Shown one piece after another: positions 42,286 to 50,495 of a stretch of DNA of 64,000 nt. The DNA lies in contig NZ_CP094997.1 in the NCBI RefSeq assembly GCF_022869785.1, positions 5,332,001 through 5,396,000 on the forward strand. The letters run 5' to 3'. The notes beneath the pieces are model-generated. The model was not told the DNA's origin. It saw only the letters and a program-made list of their open reading frames with translations, and ran no database searches. The stretch is from Dyadobacter chenwenxiniae (GTDB lineage: Bacteria > Bacteroidota > Bacteroidia > Cytophagales > Spirosomataceae). The translations under genes and the position numbers were made by a program. Each line of letters starts with the position of its first letter. Within the stretch, counting starts at the first letter, position 1.

Positions 42286-42717
42286 TTAAGCGATGTCAAT
42301 TGTGCGAGCAGGTTTTTCTTTTGCTTCTTCACGTTTTGGCAATGCAATGCTTAACACGCCTTCGTTATAAGTGGCTTCGATTTTGTCTCCGTCCACTGAG
42401 TTTGGTAATGTGAAGGTGCGTTGGAAGGAGGAGTATTTGAACTCCCTGCGTGTGTATTTTTCGTTAGCGTCTTCTTCCTTCTGCTCTTTTTGTGCGGAAA
42501 TGGTCAACTGATTTTTTTCCAGATTCAATTTGAAATCCGATTTCTGCAAGCCGGGGGCGGCCACTTCAATTCTAAAACCTTCTTTGCTTTCAACAACATT
42601 TACAGCTGGAACGCTGCCGGAAAATGCTGGATTTGCAAGTTCATTAAAAAGGTCTTTGCCAAAAAATCCGTTTACGTAAGATGGATTTGCGAAATGGGTT
42701 TTTACTAATGTGCTCAT
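42286..42717 (-). CDS. Small heat-shock protein (Hsp20/alpha-crystallin)
   Basis: A 143-residue Hsp20 protein, an ATP-independent holdase. The alpha-crystallin domain begins NVVESKEGFRIEVAAPGLQKSDFKLNLEKNQLTISA and ends with the conserved YNEGVLSIALPK, followed by a short C-terminal tail (ARTIDIA) with the IxI-like end used in oligomer assembly. The start at 42717 is preceded by an intergenic region with three spaced CATTnTGTC repeats (read on the minus strand), a plausible regulatory array. Confidence 0.93.
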   Translation of the reverse strand: MSTLVKTHFANPSYVNGFFGKDLFNELANPAFSGSVPAVNVVESKEGFRIEVAAPGLQKSDFKLNLEKNQLTISAQKEQKEEDANEKYTRREFKYSSFQRTFTLPNSVDGDKIEATYNEGVLSIALPKREEAKEKPARTIDIA

Positions 42718-42812
42718 GGTTTTATGTTTTTAATTGTCAGTTTCTAATTTTTACCGTCGTGGTATGTGAGCTAAATATCAATTCTCATTCCGACATGTAA
42801 AAAGTAAATAAA

Positions 42813-42899
42813 ACAAGACATAATGTCTGAATTCACGCTAAATCAGGATTTTAAGCATGACACAATGGCTTATAAATGCGAGAAAACAAGACAAAATGT
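42813..42899 (-). promoter_or_regulatory. Three phased CATTnTGTC repeats upstream of hsp20
   Basis: In gene direction, CATTTTGTC (42890-42898), CATTGTGTC (42859-42867) and CATTATGTC (42817-42825). Spacing is 31 and 42 bases, close to three and four helical turns. The copy nearest the gene is within a perfect 13-base palindrome AGACATAATGTCT (42816-42828), and two copies share a 14-base direct repeat with one mismatch. The pattern suggests a regulator array for heat-shock control; the factor is unknown. Confidence 0.45.
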
Positions 42900-42948
42900 A
42901 ACATTACCCTGAAACAGAGTAATTGCAAACCAAGAAGTAAAAAATAGA

Positions 42949-43695
42949 TTATTTTAACTCGAGCAATGCGCAAGCCTGTTCGGAGGCAGATTGCTCCGCT
43001 TTTTTCTTGGTGAAACCGTTGCCTTGTGCGAAAGGCTCGTCGTTTACCAGTATTTGAGAAATGAATTCGCGGTGATGGCGTGTGCCGCGTTCTTCGAGGA
43101 TTTCAAAACGGATTTCTTTGCCTTCCCGCTGCGCCCATTCGATGATGAGACTTTTGAAGTTTGCATTGTTCTGGATAATGCTGTCCAGATCGTAATGTGT
43201 AATCAGCTTGCTAATGATAAATGTCCGTGTAAACCGGAAACCCTTATCCAGATAAATGGCACCTACAAATGCTTCCAGCGCATCTCCGTACATCGAAGAT
43301 CTTGGAGACATTCCCCGGCGGTTTCCATCATACTCGATAAGGCGATCCAAACCCAGTTTTTTGGAGATTTGATTTAGCGATTCGCGGTTAACAATGCGCG
43401 AACGGATTTCGGTGAGGAAACCTTCGTCTTTGTAAGGATATTTTGTGAAGAGAAATTCAGCGACAACCATTCCCAAAACTGCATCACCCAAATATTCCAG
43501 CCGCTCATTCGATTCGCGAAAGCCTTTGATTGCAGTTTCCCTCGAAGCAGAAGTGTGACGGAAAGCGAGTTGGTAAACGCCCAGATTAGAAGGCCTGTCG
43601 CCAATTACATGCGCAATAGATTCTTTGAATTTTTTATCCTCAGCACTTCCGGTTCTGAAAAGATTGAGTATCGGTATAAGAATGCGCTTTGCCAA
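42949..43695 (-). CDS. rnc: Ribonuclease III
   Basis: RNase III cuts double-stranded RNA in rRNA precursors and regulatory duplexes. The 248-residue protein has the signature ERLEYLGDAVLGMVVAEFLF and the second acidic cluster GDALEAFVGAIYLDKG, followed by a C-terminal dsRNA-binding domain ending in KKKAEQSASEQACALLEL. The order acpP-fabF-rnc, with a 13-base gap to fabF, is a usual one in Bacteroidota. Confidence 0.95.
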   Translation of the reverse strand: MAKRILIPILNLFRTGSAEDKKFKESIAHVIGDRPSNLGVYQLAFRHTSASRETAIKGFRESNERLEYLGDAVLGMVVAEFLFTKYPYKDEGFLTEIRSRIVNRESLNQISKKLGLDRLIEYDGNRRGMSPRSSMYGDALEAFVGAIYLDKGFRFTRTFIISKLITHYDLDSIIQNNANFKSLIIEWAQREGKEIRFEILEERGTRHHREFISQILVNDEPFAQGNGFTKKKAEQSASEQACALLELK

Positions 43696-43708
43696 TTGTA
43701 ATCAGTTA

Positions 43709-44962
43709 TCAGTCTTCATATTTTTTAAAAACGACTGATGCATTATGACCGCCAAAACCAAAAGTATTACTCAGGGCAATTTTGGTCTCGCGTTTTTGAG
43801 CTTGATTGAATGTAAGGTTCAATCGTGGGTTAATTTCCGGATCGTCGGTAAAATGGTTGATCGTAGGAGGAATCACCCCGTCGCGGATTGCAAGAATACA
43901 AGCCGCGGCTTCAATAGCACCGGCTCCGCCCAACAAATGTCCGGTCATGGATTTGGTCGAACTAATGTTCAACTTATAAGCGTGCTCACCGAAGAATTTT
44001 TCGATGGCCTTAATTTCTTGCGGGTCACCGATTGGCGTAGAAGTGCCGTGGGTGTTAATGTAATCCACATCTTCCGGCTTGATCCCGGCGTTTTCTATCG
44101 CATTTCGCATCACGATGTGCGCGCCAAGTCCTTCCGGATGCGGAGCTGTAATGTGGTAAGCGTCTGAAGACATGCCTGCACCGATCATTTCAGCATAAAT
44201 TTTTGCTCCCCTGGCTTTTGCATGTTCCAGCTCTTCCAGAATCAGCGCTGCGCCGCCTTCCCCAAGTACAAAACCATCCCGATCCTTATCATAAGGGCGG
44301 GAAGCCGTTTCGGGAGAATCGTTTCTTTCAGACAATGCTTTTAATGCATTAAAACCACCTACACCTGCAATGGTAACCGCTGCTTCCGAACCGCCGGAAA
44401 TACAAACGTTCATCATGCCAAGCTTAATGTAATTAAATGCATCAATGAGCGCGTTGGTCGCAGAAGCGCAAGCCGAAACAGTGATGAAATTAGGACCGCG
44501 GAAGCCGTAACGAATCGAGAGTACTCCCGACGCACTGTCCACAATCATTTTGGGGATAAAGAATGGATTAAAACGGGGCGTTTTTCCATTTTCGGCGAAA
44601 TTCATAACCTCTTCTTCAAAGGTCTTCAATCCACCGATTCCTGTTCCCCAAATTACACCGGCTTTGTCGAGATCAAGCGTATCTGCGTCAAAGCCGGCGT
44701 CCTTCATTGCTTCATCTGCTGCAATAACGGCGTATTGGGTAAACGGATCCATTTTACGTGCTTCCTGACGAGGAATGTAATTATGAACGTCTAAACCTTT
44801 CACTTCACAGGCAAACTTCGTGCGAAACTTCTCAGCGTCGAAACGCGTAATAGGAGCCGCTCCGCTTACACCTGCAACTAAATTTTTCCAAAAGGTAGAA
44901 ACATCATTTCCAACGGGCGTTAATGCACCCATTCCGGTAATTACAACTCTCTTCAAACTCAT
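43709..44962 (-). CDS. fabF: 3-oxoacyl-ACP synthase II
   Basis: FabF elongates acyl-ACP by condensing it with malonyl-ACP. The 417-residue protein has catalytic Cys in TVSACASATNA, His in NTHGTSTPIGDPQE and His in KSMTGHLLGGAGA, with the nucleophile-elbow region and C-terminal NTFGFGGHNASVVF intact. It lies 43 bases after acpP, the carrier it uses, and 13 bases before rnc. The sequence is fully typical. Confidence 0.96.
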   Translation of the reverse strand: MSLKRVVITGMGALTPVGNDVSTFWKNLVAGVSGAAPITRFDAEKFRTKFACEVKGLDVHNYIPRQEARKMDPFTQYAVIAADEAMKDAGFDADTLDLDKAGVIWGTGIGGLKTFEEEVMNFAENGKTPRFNPFFIPKMIVDSASGVLSIRYGFRGPNFITVSACASATNALIDAFNYIKLGMMNVCISGGSEAAVTIAGVGGFNALKALSERNDSPETASRPYDKDRDGFVLGEGGAALILEELEHAKARGAKIYAEMIGAGMSSDAYHITAPHPEGLGAHIVMRNAIENAGIKPEDVDYINTHGTSTPIGDPQEIKAIEKFFGEHAYKLNISSTKSMTGHLLGGAGAIEAAACILAIRDGVIPPTINHFTDDPEINPRLNLTFNQAQKRETKIALSNTFGFGGHNASVVFKKYED

Positions 44963-45005
44963 AAAATGGGGACAGAAATAAAATGATACTGGTCTAGAAA
45001 CCGAA

Positions 45006-45242
45006 TTACTTCACGTTTTCTTCCAGATATGCAACAGCCTGACCAACTGTACCAATGTTCTCTGCCTGATCGTCAGGGATAGATAGATTGAATTCTTTTT
45101 CGAATTCCATGATCAATTCAACGGTATCTAGAGAGTCTGCTCCCAAGTCGTTCTGGAAGTTTGCTTCCGATGTTACTTCCGACTCTTCAACGCCGAGTTT
45201 TTCGACGATAATTTGCTTAACTCTTTCTGCAATTGCTGACAT
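45006..45242 (-). CDS. acpP: Acyl carrier protein
   Basis: ACP carries growing acyl chains on a phosphopantetheine arm. The 78-residue acidic protein has the attachment serine in GADSLDTVELIMEFE, in the usual helix-II position. It is first in the acpP-fabF-rnc operon, on the minus strand, divergent from kdsA across 231 bases. Confidence 0.97.
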   Translation of the reverse strand: MSAIAERVKQIIVEKLGVEESEVTSEANFQNDLGADSLDTVELIMEFEKEFNLSIPDDQAENIGTVGQAVAYLEENVK

Positions 45243-45431
45243 TTTATATTCACTTTTTGGTTAAAATCGCAACAAAGAAAGAAATTTCGATTCACTTTGT
45301 CAAAATTTTTTTAGTCCTTTCATTTTATTGCTTTCAATGTATTGCAAATAAAAAAACCAGAAAATCAAATGTTTACCAGGGATCTGTCCCACTAAATCTT
45401 TCGATTATATAAAGAACGCGGCCGATAACCG

Positions 45432-45439
45432 TACATTTG
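45432..45439 (+). promoter_or_regulatory. Promoter -7 element for kdsA
   Basis: TACATTTG (followed by C) is an exact TAnnTTTG, 34 bases before the kdsA start in the acpP-kdsA intergenic region. No TTG is found at the right upstream distance. Confidence 0.5.
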
Positions 45440-45473
45440 CAAAACTTTTTTTGACCACCTGACACAGTATTGT

Positions 45474-46286
45474 ATGATTCCGATATCCAATATAAAAAAT
45501 GCCGAATCACCCCTCTTTTTTTTAATGGCTGGCCCCTGCGCAATTGAAGGCCGGGATATGGCATTACGCATCGCAGAGCACATTACGGGCATTACAGACC
45601 GGCTGAAAATCCCTTACATCTTCAAAGGTTCTTACCGGAAAGCCAACCGCACGAAGATCGATTCCTTCACCGGAATTGGTGATGAAAAGGCATTAAAGAT
45701 CCTGGAAGAAGTGCGAAATACTTTTGGGGTGCCCGTAGTGACTGACATTCACGAGTCGCACGAAGCCGCATTTGCCGCCGAATATGTGGATGTGTTGCAA
45801 ATCCCAGCCTTCCTATGCCGCCAAACCGAATTGCTTGCAGCCGCCGCAAGAACGGGAAAAGCTGTTAATGTTAAAAAGGGACAGTTTTTGTCCGGCGCAT
45901 CCATGAAATTCGCCGTTGAAAAAATCAATGAGGTGAACCCAGCATGTCAAGTAATCCTGACCGACCGCGGCAACAGTTTTGGCTATGGAGATCTTGTAGT
46001 TGATTATCGTAACCTTCCGGAAATGAGCTCATTCGGCGTGCCAGTCGTGATGGATTGCACGCATTCACTGCAACAACCGAATCAAGCTTCGGGCGTGACG
46101 GGCGGCAAACCCAAACTGATTGAAACGATTGCAAAAGCTGCTATCGCAGTCGGTGCGGATGGATTGTTTATTGAAACACATTTTAATCCTACGGAAGCAA
46201 AATCCGATGGTGCTAATATGTTGCCTCTGGATCAGCTGGAAGGACTTTTGGAGAGGTTGGTACGGGTTCGTGAGGCTGTAATGTGA
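45474..46286 (+). CDS. kdsA: KDO-8-phosphate synthase, metal-dependent type
   Basis: KdsA condenses PEP with arabinose 5-phosphate to make KDO 8-phosphate for lipopolysaccharide inner core. The 270-residue protein has FKGSYRKANRTKIDSF, VTDIHE, IPAFLCRQTELL and KKGQFL, DRGNSFGYGDLVVDYRNLP, and the C-terminal FIETHFNP. Near the N-terminus it reads GPCAIEG, with Cys22 where the metal-independent E. coli enzyme has Asn; Cys is the metal ligand in the metal-dependent class. Its stop overlaps the PAP2 gene start by one base. Confidence 0.94.
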   Translation: MIPISNIKNAESPLFFLMAGPCAIEGRDMALRIAEHITGITDRLKIPYIFKGSYRKANRTKIDSFTGIGDEKALKILEEVRNTFGVPVVTDIHESHEAAFAAEYVDVLQIPAFLCRQTELLAAAARTGKAVNVKKGQFLSGASMKFAVEKINEVNPACQVILTDRGNSFGYGDLVVDYRNLPEMSSFGVPVVMDCTHSLQQPNQASGVTGGKPKLIETIAKAAIAVGADGLFIETHFNPTEAKSDGANMLPLDQLEGLLERLVRVREAVM

Positions 46287-46969
46287 TGGTAAAACGATTT
46301 CTGAAAACGCAGCTGTTTTGCGTTGTTTTCTGTTTTCAAATTGCTTCGCCGGAAGTTTTTGCACAAAACGATTCCATTTCAAAGGATTCAAAGCTTTGGA
46401 TCATCAAACCAGGTGATGTAATTCCGCCTGTAACGTTGGCTTTGGCTGGACTAATAACCCAGGGAAAAATCAGCCGACATTTTCATGATGATGTCCGTTC
46501 GAATTATCCGAATTTTCATTCCAAAGCAGATGAATTTCTACCCTATGCGCCTGGCGTAATAAGTCTTGGGCTGGCTTCGGCAGGCGTAAAGGGCAAGCAT
46601 AAGCTAGGTGATCAGGTGATTCTTGCATTACTTTCCAACATTATAGCACAAGGCGTGACACAAAGTTTAAAGCGGGTCATCAAATATCCACGACCGGATC
46701 AATCGGATTATCATTCCTTTCCTTCCGGCCACACCACCACAGCTTTTGCTAATGCGACTATTCTGCACGAAGAATATGGCCAGCGAAGCGTTTTATACAG
46801 CATTGGCGGTTACGGGACGGCAACGGCTGTTGGTGGAGTAAGGATTTTAAATAACAAACATTGGCTCGCAGACGTCCTCATGGGCGCCGGGGTAGGGATT
46901 GGTGCCACAAAAGCGCTTTATATAAGTTATCCCTGGCTGCAAAAGACCGTTCGCAGGATGAAACATTAA
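46286..46969 (+). CDS. Exported PAP2-family phosphatase
   Basis: A 227-residue PAP2 protein. The phosphatase signature is complete: KRVIKYPRPDQSD (KX6RP), PSGHTTTAFA and GVRILNNKHWLADVLMG (SR/VRxxxxxHxxxD-type). An N-terminal signal-like helix precedes it, and about two helices are hydrophobic enough for membrane association. Such enzymes remove phosphate from undecaprenyl pyrophosphate, lipid A or phosphatidate. ATG 46286 overlaps the kdsA stop (TGATG), which favours a link with LPS synthesis, perhaps lipid A or undecaprenyl phosphate. Confidence 0.85.
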   Translation: MVKRFLKTQLFCVVFCFQIASPEVFAQNDSISKDSKLWIIKPGDVIPPVTLALAGLITQGKISRHFHDDVRSNYPNFHSKADEFLPYAPGVISLGLASAGVKGKHKLGDQVILALLSNIIAQGVTQSLKRVIKYPRPDQSDYHSFPSGHTTTAFANATILHEEYGQRSVLYSIGGYGTATAVGGVRILNNKHWLADVLMGAGVGIGATKALYISYPWLQKTVRRMKH

Positions 46970-47053
46970 ATTTCAGTTTTGCAAAAATCAACTGACATAG
47001 GGTTGTCACAAGAGGCTGCTTCATTTGCATAAAACATTTAATCCTTGTCAAAT

Positions 47054-47515
47054 ATGCAAACGAAAACCATTCAGCCGATACACGTGCTATATTTCGAAAC
47101 CGAGACTTCCCTGAATGAATTGATGGATTATGTGCGCATTGTGGCACACCGGTTATATCGGGAAGCAATCCGCAAAGAAATGGAAATCACCGGTCCGATT
47201 TACTGGATTTACAATGGTGCCGACGGCAAGCCCGAAACCAGATTTCACCTGACAATTGCATTGCCTGTCACGGCTCCCGAAACACCTTTGACTGATTCTG
47301 AATTCAAATTAAAATATCTGGAACCATTCCATTGCGTTGCCGTGCAGCTTTATGGAAGTTGGGCTGGCTTGGGAAAAATATACGGTGAACTGATTTCAGA
47401 ACTGATGTCGAACAAACTCGTTATGACAGGCCAAAACCGGGAAATATATTTAAATATGGATTTTCAAAACCCGGAAAACAACATTACCGAAGTGCAGATC
47501 GGCATTCTCAATTAA
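47054..47515 (+). CDS. GyrI-like small-molecule-binding protein
   Basis: A 153-residue soluble protein resembling the GyrI-like / AraC effector-binding domain: QPIHVLYFETETSLNELMDYV, FHLTIALPVT and FHCVAVQLYGSWAGLGKIYGELISEL. These domains bind small aromatic or cationic molecules or inhibit gyrase. No DNA-binding domain is fused. The ATG at 47054 is preferred to TTG 47045. It precedes tag by 23 bases, so the two may be co-transcribed. Confidence 0.72.
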   Translation: MQTKTIQPIHVLYFETETSLNELMDYVRIVAHRLYREAIRKEMEITGPIYWIYNGADGKPETRFHLTIALPVTAPETPLTDSEFKLKYLEPFHCVAVQLYGSWAGLGKIYGELISELMSNKLVMTGQNREIYLNMDFQNPENNITEVQIGILN

Positions 47516-47538
47516 GTTTTCAAAACCAATTTTACCTC

Positions 47539-48090
47539 ATGTCTTATTGCAGCTATATCAACAATAATGTTTTAGAAACGACTGACTTTCTGCTAAACAA
47601 GCATTATCACGACAATCAATATGGTTTCCAAATCACGGATGACGACGAGCTTTTCGGCCGTTTGATCCTGGAAATAAATCAGGCGGGGCTGAGCTGGACA
47701 TTGATGTTGCGGAAGCAGGAGAGTTTTAAAAAAGCTTACGATAACTTTTCGATTGAGAAAATTGCGCAATACACTGAGGCTGATCGCGAAAGACTTTTAC
47801 TGGATGCGGGAATTGTTCGCAACAAATTGAAAATCAATGCTGCGATTGTGAATGCGCAAAAGATTCTGGAATTGAGAAAAGACTACGGATCTTTCAAAGG
47901 TTGGATCGACGCGCATCATCCTTTGACAAAGGACGAATGGATCAAGCTTTTCAAAAAGACATTTAAATTTACCGGCGGCGAAATCGTGAACGAATTCCTC
48001 ATGAGCACGGGCTATCTGCCCGGCGCACACATGCCTGACTGTCCGATTTTTGAAAAAGTCAAATTGATTGAGGCAACTGCAAAAGCCTGA
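47539..48090 (+). CDS. tag: DNA-3-methyladenine glycosylase I (divergent)
   Basis: Tag removes 3-methyladenine from alkylated DNA. The 183-residue protein keeps the catalytic Glu45 and Trp53 in LEINQAGLSWTLML and the zinc site Cys4, His24 (KHYHDNQYG), His164 and Cys168 (GAHMPDC). The usual YHDxEWG motif is altered to YHDNQYG, and the N-terminus is slightly longer before it, which sets it apart from E. coli Tag. The stop codon abuts that of the convergent GDPD gene. Confidence 0.85.
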   Translation: MSYCSYINNNVLETTDFLLNKHYHDNQYGFQITDDDELFGRLILEINQAGLSWTLMLRKQESFKKAYDNFSIEKIAQYTEADRERLLLDAGIVRNKLKINAAIVNAQKILELRKDYGSFKGWIDAHHPLTKDEWIKLFKKTFKFTGGEIVNEFLMSTGYLPGAHMPDCPIFEKVKLIEATAKA

Positions 48091-48894
48091 TTATCGTGCC
48101 TCATTTTCCTGCAAATATTTTATCAGTGCAGCAGGCTGATCCGTTTGCAAGCCTTGAACGCCTTTTTGTAAAGCCGCTTTCCAGGAAACCGGCCCTTCCG
48201 TTGCACTCTGAACATCCAGCCAGACCTGCACGCCTGCCTCATTTAATGCACTCAAAAGATGCGGATGCGGAAGGTTATCAACGATTTTTAAAGGTAATTT
48301 TTCCAAAAAGCTCGTAAGCTTTTCTTTTGTATCAATGTCTTTGGGCAAACTTGACATTAACGGAACCGTGGGTGCCACTTTCTGCCATTCCTGAAAATCG
48401 CTTTCTTTATTAAGGTAAACAATCACCTGCTTTTCCATCCCCGCGGCCTGAATCTGCTTCCACGTTTGGGCCGCATCCGCTGCTTTGAAATCAAGGTAAA
48501 TGTTGATCTTATCCTTGCAAACAGCCAGCAATTCCTTGAACTCGGGAATTCTGTTTGTCTTCTTATTCCTGTTAAAAACCTGCAAATGCTTAACCTCATC
48601 CAGCGTCATCGTGCTTACTTTACCAGCGCCGTTTGTGGTTCTATCCACGGTTGCGTCATGCAGCACGACCAAATGGCCGTCTTTGGTTGTCCGCAGATCC
48701 ACTTCCACATAATCCGCTCCGGCAGCAATGGCTTCCCTGGCAGCAGCGAGCGTATTTTCGGGAACGGAAACATGATTTCCTCGGTGCGCAATAACTACGA
48801 TTTTGTGCTTAACCTCAGGCAAAACCTGCTGAGCAATTGCGCTCAAAGACATTAATAACGACAGGAAGAAAGGGTTTGTGGCTTTGTTGAGCAT
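48091..48894 (-). CDS. Glycerophosphodiester phosphodiesterase, exported
   Basis: GDPD hydrolyses glycerophosphodiesters to glycerol 3-phosphate and an alcohol. The 267-residue precursor has a signal peptide (MLNKATNPFFLSLLMSLSAIAQ) and a TIM-barrel domain with the catalytic HRGNHVSVPENT and the metal-binding EVDLRTTKDGHLVVLHDATVDRTTN. The stop lies on the base next to the tag stop. ATG 48894 is preferred to the more distant 48927. Confidence 0.9.
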   Translation of the reverse strand: MLNKATNPFFLSLLMSLSAIAQQVLPEVKHKIVVIAHRGNHVSVPENTLAAAREAIAAGADYVEVDLRTTKDGHLVVLHDATVDRTTNGAGKVSTMTLDEVKHLQVFNRNKKTNRIPEFKELLAVCKDKINIYLDFKAADAAQTWKQIQAAGMEKQVIVYLNKESDFQEWQKVAPTVPLMSSLPKDIDTKEKLTSFLEKLPLKIVDNLPHPHLLSALNEAGVQVWLDVQSATEGPVSWKAALQKGVQGLQTDQPAALIKYLQENEAR

Positions 48895-48973
48895 GACTGG
48901 CTTAATAAAAAACAAGTCTACAAGCAAGAATAAAAACTTCTCAACTCATAGACTCATAAACTCTTTAAACTTA

Positions 48974-49891
48974 TTATTGAATTTCGAAACTTGACAAATT
49001 TACAAAATCCTGAACCCTCGCATTAATCTCTTCTTGTGTAAGATTCACAATGCGCTCAGTTCCAAATTTCTCCACGCAGAACGACGCCATAGCAGATCCA
49101 TATATAATGGCACGTTTCATGTTTTCAAACGAAATGTCATCCGTGCTGGCCAGATAACCGATAAATCCGCCTGCAAATGTGTCCCCGGCGCCGGTTGGGT
49201 CAAAAACTTCTTCCAAAGGCAATGCCGGTGCGAAGAAAATCCTGTCTCCCTGGAACAACAATGCGCCGTGTTCTCCTTTTTTAATGATCAATGTCGTTGG
49301 TCCCATTTCAAGGATTTTTTTCGCAGCTTTCCGCAACGAATATTCACCTGAAAGCTGGCGTGCTTCCTCGTCATTGATTGTAATCAGGTCGACCATTTTC
49401 AAAACCGCTTTCAGATCGTCCATCGCAATGTTCATCCAAAGGTTCATCGTGTCGAGCATAATGAGCTTCGGACGCGTGGTCATGCGCTCGATAATCAGTT
49501 TTTGCGTTGCAGGAACCGTGTTTCCTAACATTAAGAACGTCGTTCCCTGGTAAGATTCCGGAATGATGGGATCGAAATGCTCCATCACATTCAGTTCCGT
49601 CACAAGCGTGTCGCGGGTGTTCATATCCTCATGATATTTCCCCGACCAGAAGAATGTTTTCCCGTCCTGTACGATTTCAAGTCCTTCTGTATTAACGCCG
49701 TGATCCTGCAAAAGGGAGATCATTTCATCGGGAAAGTCGCCACCGACAACGGCCACGAGATTGTTTTCTTTGGTGAAATATGATGCTGCTAGTGTGATGT
49801 AAGTGGCCGCACCGCCGATAATTTTATCTGTTTTTCCAAAAGGTGTTTCGAGCGCATCGAAAGCGACAGATCCTACGGTTAATAAACTCAT
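48974..49891 (-). CDS. PfkB-family sugar kinase
   Basis: A 305-residue ribokinase-fold kinase. The substrate-binding GGAATYITLAASYF is near the N-terminus and the PfkB catalytic signature is DPTGAGDTFAGGFIGYL with Asp as base. The C-terminal lid region is typical. The sugar substrate is not predictable; in Bacteroidota this group is often annotated as sugar kinase or adenosine-like kinase. It is a single gene, divergent from the DUF5618 gene across 185 bases. Confidence 0.87.
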   Translation of the reverse strand: MSLLTVGSVAFDALETPFGKTDKIIGGAATYITLAASYFTKENNLVAVVGGDFPDEMISLLQDHGVNTEGLEIVQDGKTFFWSGKYHEDMNTRDTLVTELNVMEHFDPIIPESYQGTTFLMLGNTVPATQKLIIERMTTRPKLIMLDTMNLWMNIAMDDLKAVLKMVDLITINDEEARQLSGEYSLRKAAKKILEMGPTTLIIKKGEHGALLFQGDRIFFAPALPLEEVFDPTGAGDTFAGGFIGYLASTDDISFENMKRAIIYGSAMASFCVEKFGTERIVNLTQEEINARVQDFVNLSSFEIQ

Positions 49892-49936
49892 AAATTAGTA
49901 TTGTATTGATTTTAAGATAGTTTCAAACTAGGCCTT

Positions 49937-49957
49937 CTTCGCAAAAGCGCTGCGAAG
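49937..49957. repeat. Small inverted repeat in pfkB/DUF5618 intergenic region
   Basis: CTTCGC and GCGAAG flank a nine-base spacer that itself contains AGCGCT. The short hairpin lies 46 bases upstream of the kinase start and could be an operator or an mRNA leader structure; the evidence is slight. Confidence 0.3.
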
Positions 49958-50034
49958 ATAATCAAAACGCCCGAATAGCATCCGGCCCGCATTGTATTAT
50001 GCCAAACTGTTTAACTCTATCATCGGTTATTTGC

Positions 50035-50042
50035 TATTTTTG
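50035..50042 (+). promoter_or_regulatory. Promoter -7 element for DUF5618 gene
   Basis: TATTTTTG, exact TAnnTTTG, 34 bases before the ATG of the DUF5618 gene. Confidence 0.45.
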
Positions 50043-50076
50043 TAAAATTTACCACTTTCACCACTAGCACATAACT

Positions 50077-50463
50077 ATGGAAGCAATAAGCGAAGCCAGA
50101 AGGCACATTGATAATGCAAAGGATTTTTTGAGCAACAATGCTAAGAAGCAGGATGGCATGTATCAGGACAAAAAATATGTCAAGATTGCAGGACACACAG
50201 CTTACACCGGCATCTTGTTGGCATTGAATGAATTATTAGGCGAGAAAAATAAAAAAACTCCGAAAAGCGTGGAGTGGTATCAAATGGAACTTAGCAAGGT
50301 TGACAAAAGCCTGTTGTCCAAGTTTACAACAGCGTATCAAGTTTTGCACATTGATATGGGTTATCAGGGAAGCAAAAGTGCCAAGCTAGCGTCCGTAGGA
50401 CTTGAAGAAGCAGAAAAAATCATCAAGTGGGTCGAAACCCGGCTTGAAAAGACACAACATTAA
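50077..50463 (+). CDS. DUF5618 family protein
   Basis: A 128-residue, mostly helical cytoplasmic protein that I recognise as DUF5618, a small Bacteroidota family. The centre reads YVKIAGHTAYTGILLALNELLG with a hydrophobic helix, flanked by charged helices (EARRHIDNAKDFLSNNAKKQDG, and AEKIIKWVETRLEK at the end). This pattern resembles HEPN-like helical domains, but no RX4-6H motif is obvious. It sits 32 bases before cysS and may be co-transcribed. The function is unknown. Confidence 0.75.
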   Translation: MEAISEARRHIDNAKDFLSNNAKKQDGMYQDKKYVKIAGHTAYTGILLALNELLGEKNKKTPKSVEWYQMELSKVDKSLLSKFTTAYQVLHIDMGYQGSKSAKLASVGLEEAEKIIKWVETRLEKTQH

Positions 50464-50495
50464 TAGAATCAGTTTTTAAGAAAGTAAAAACATAG

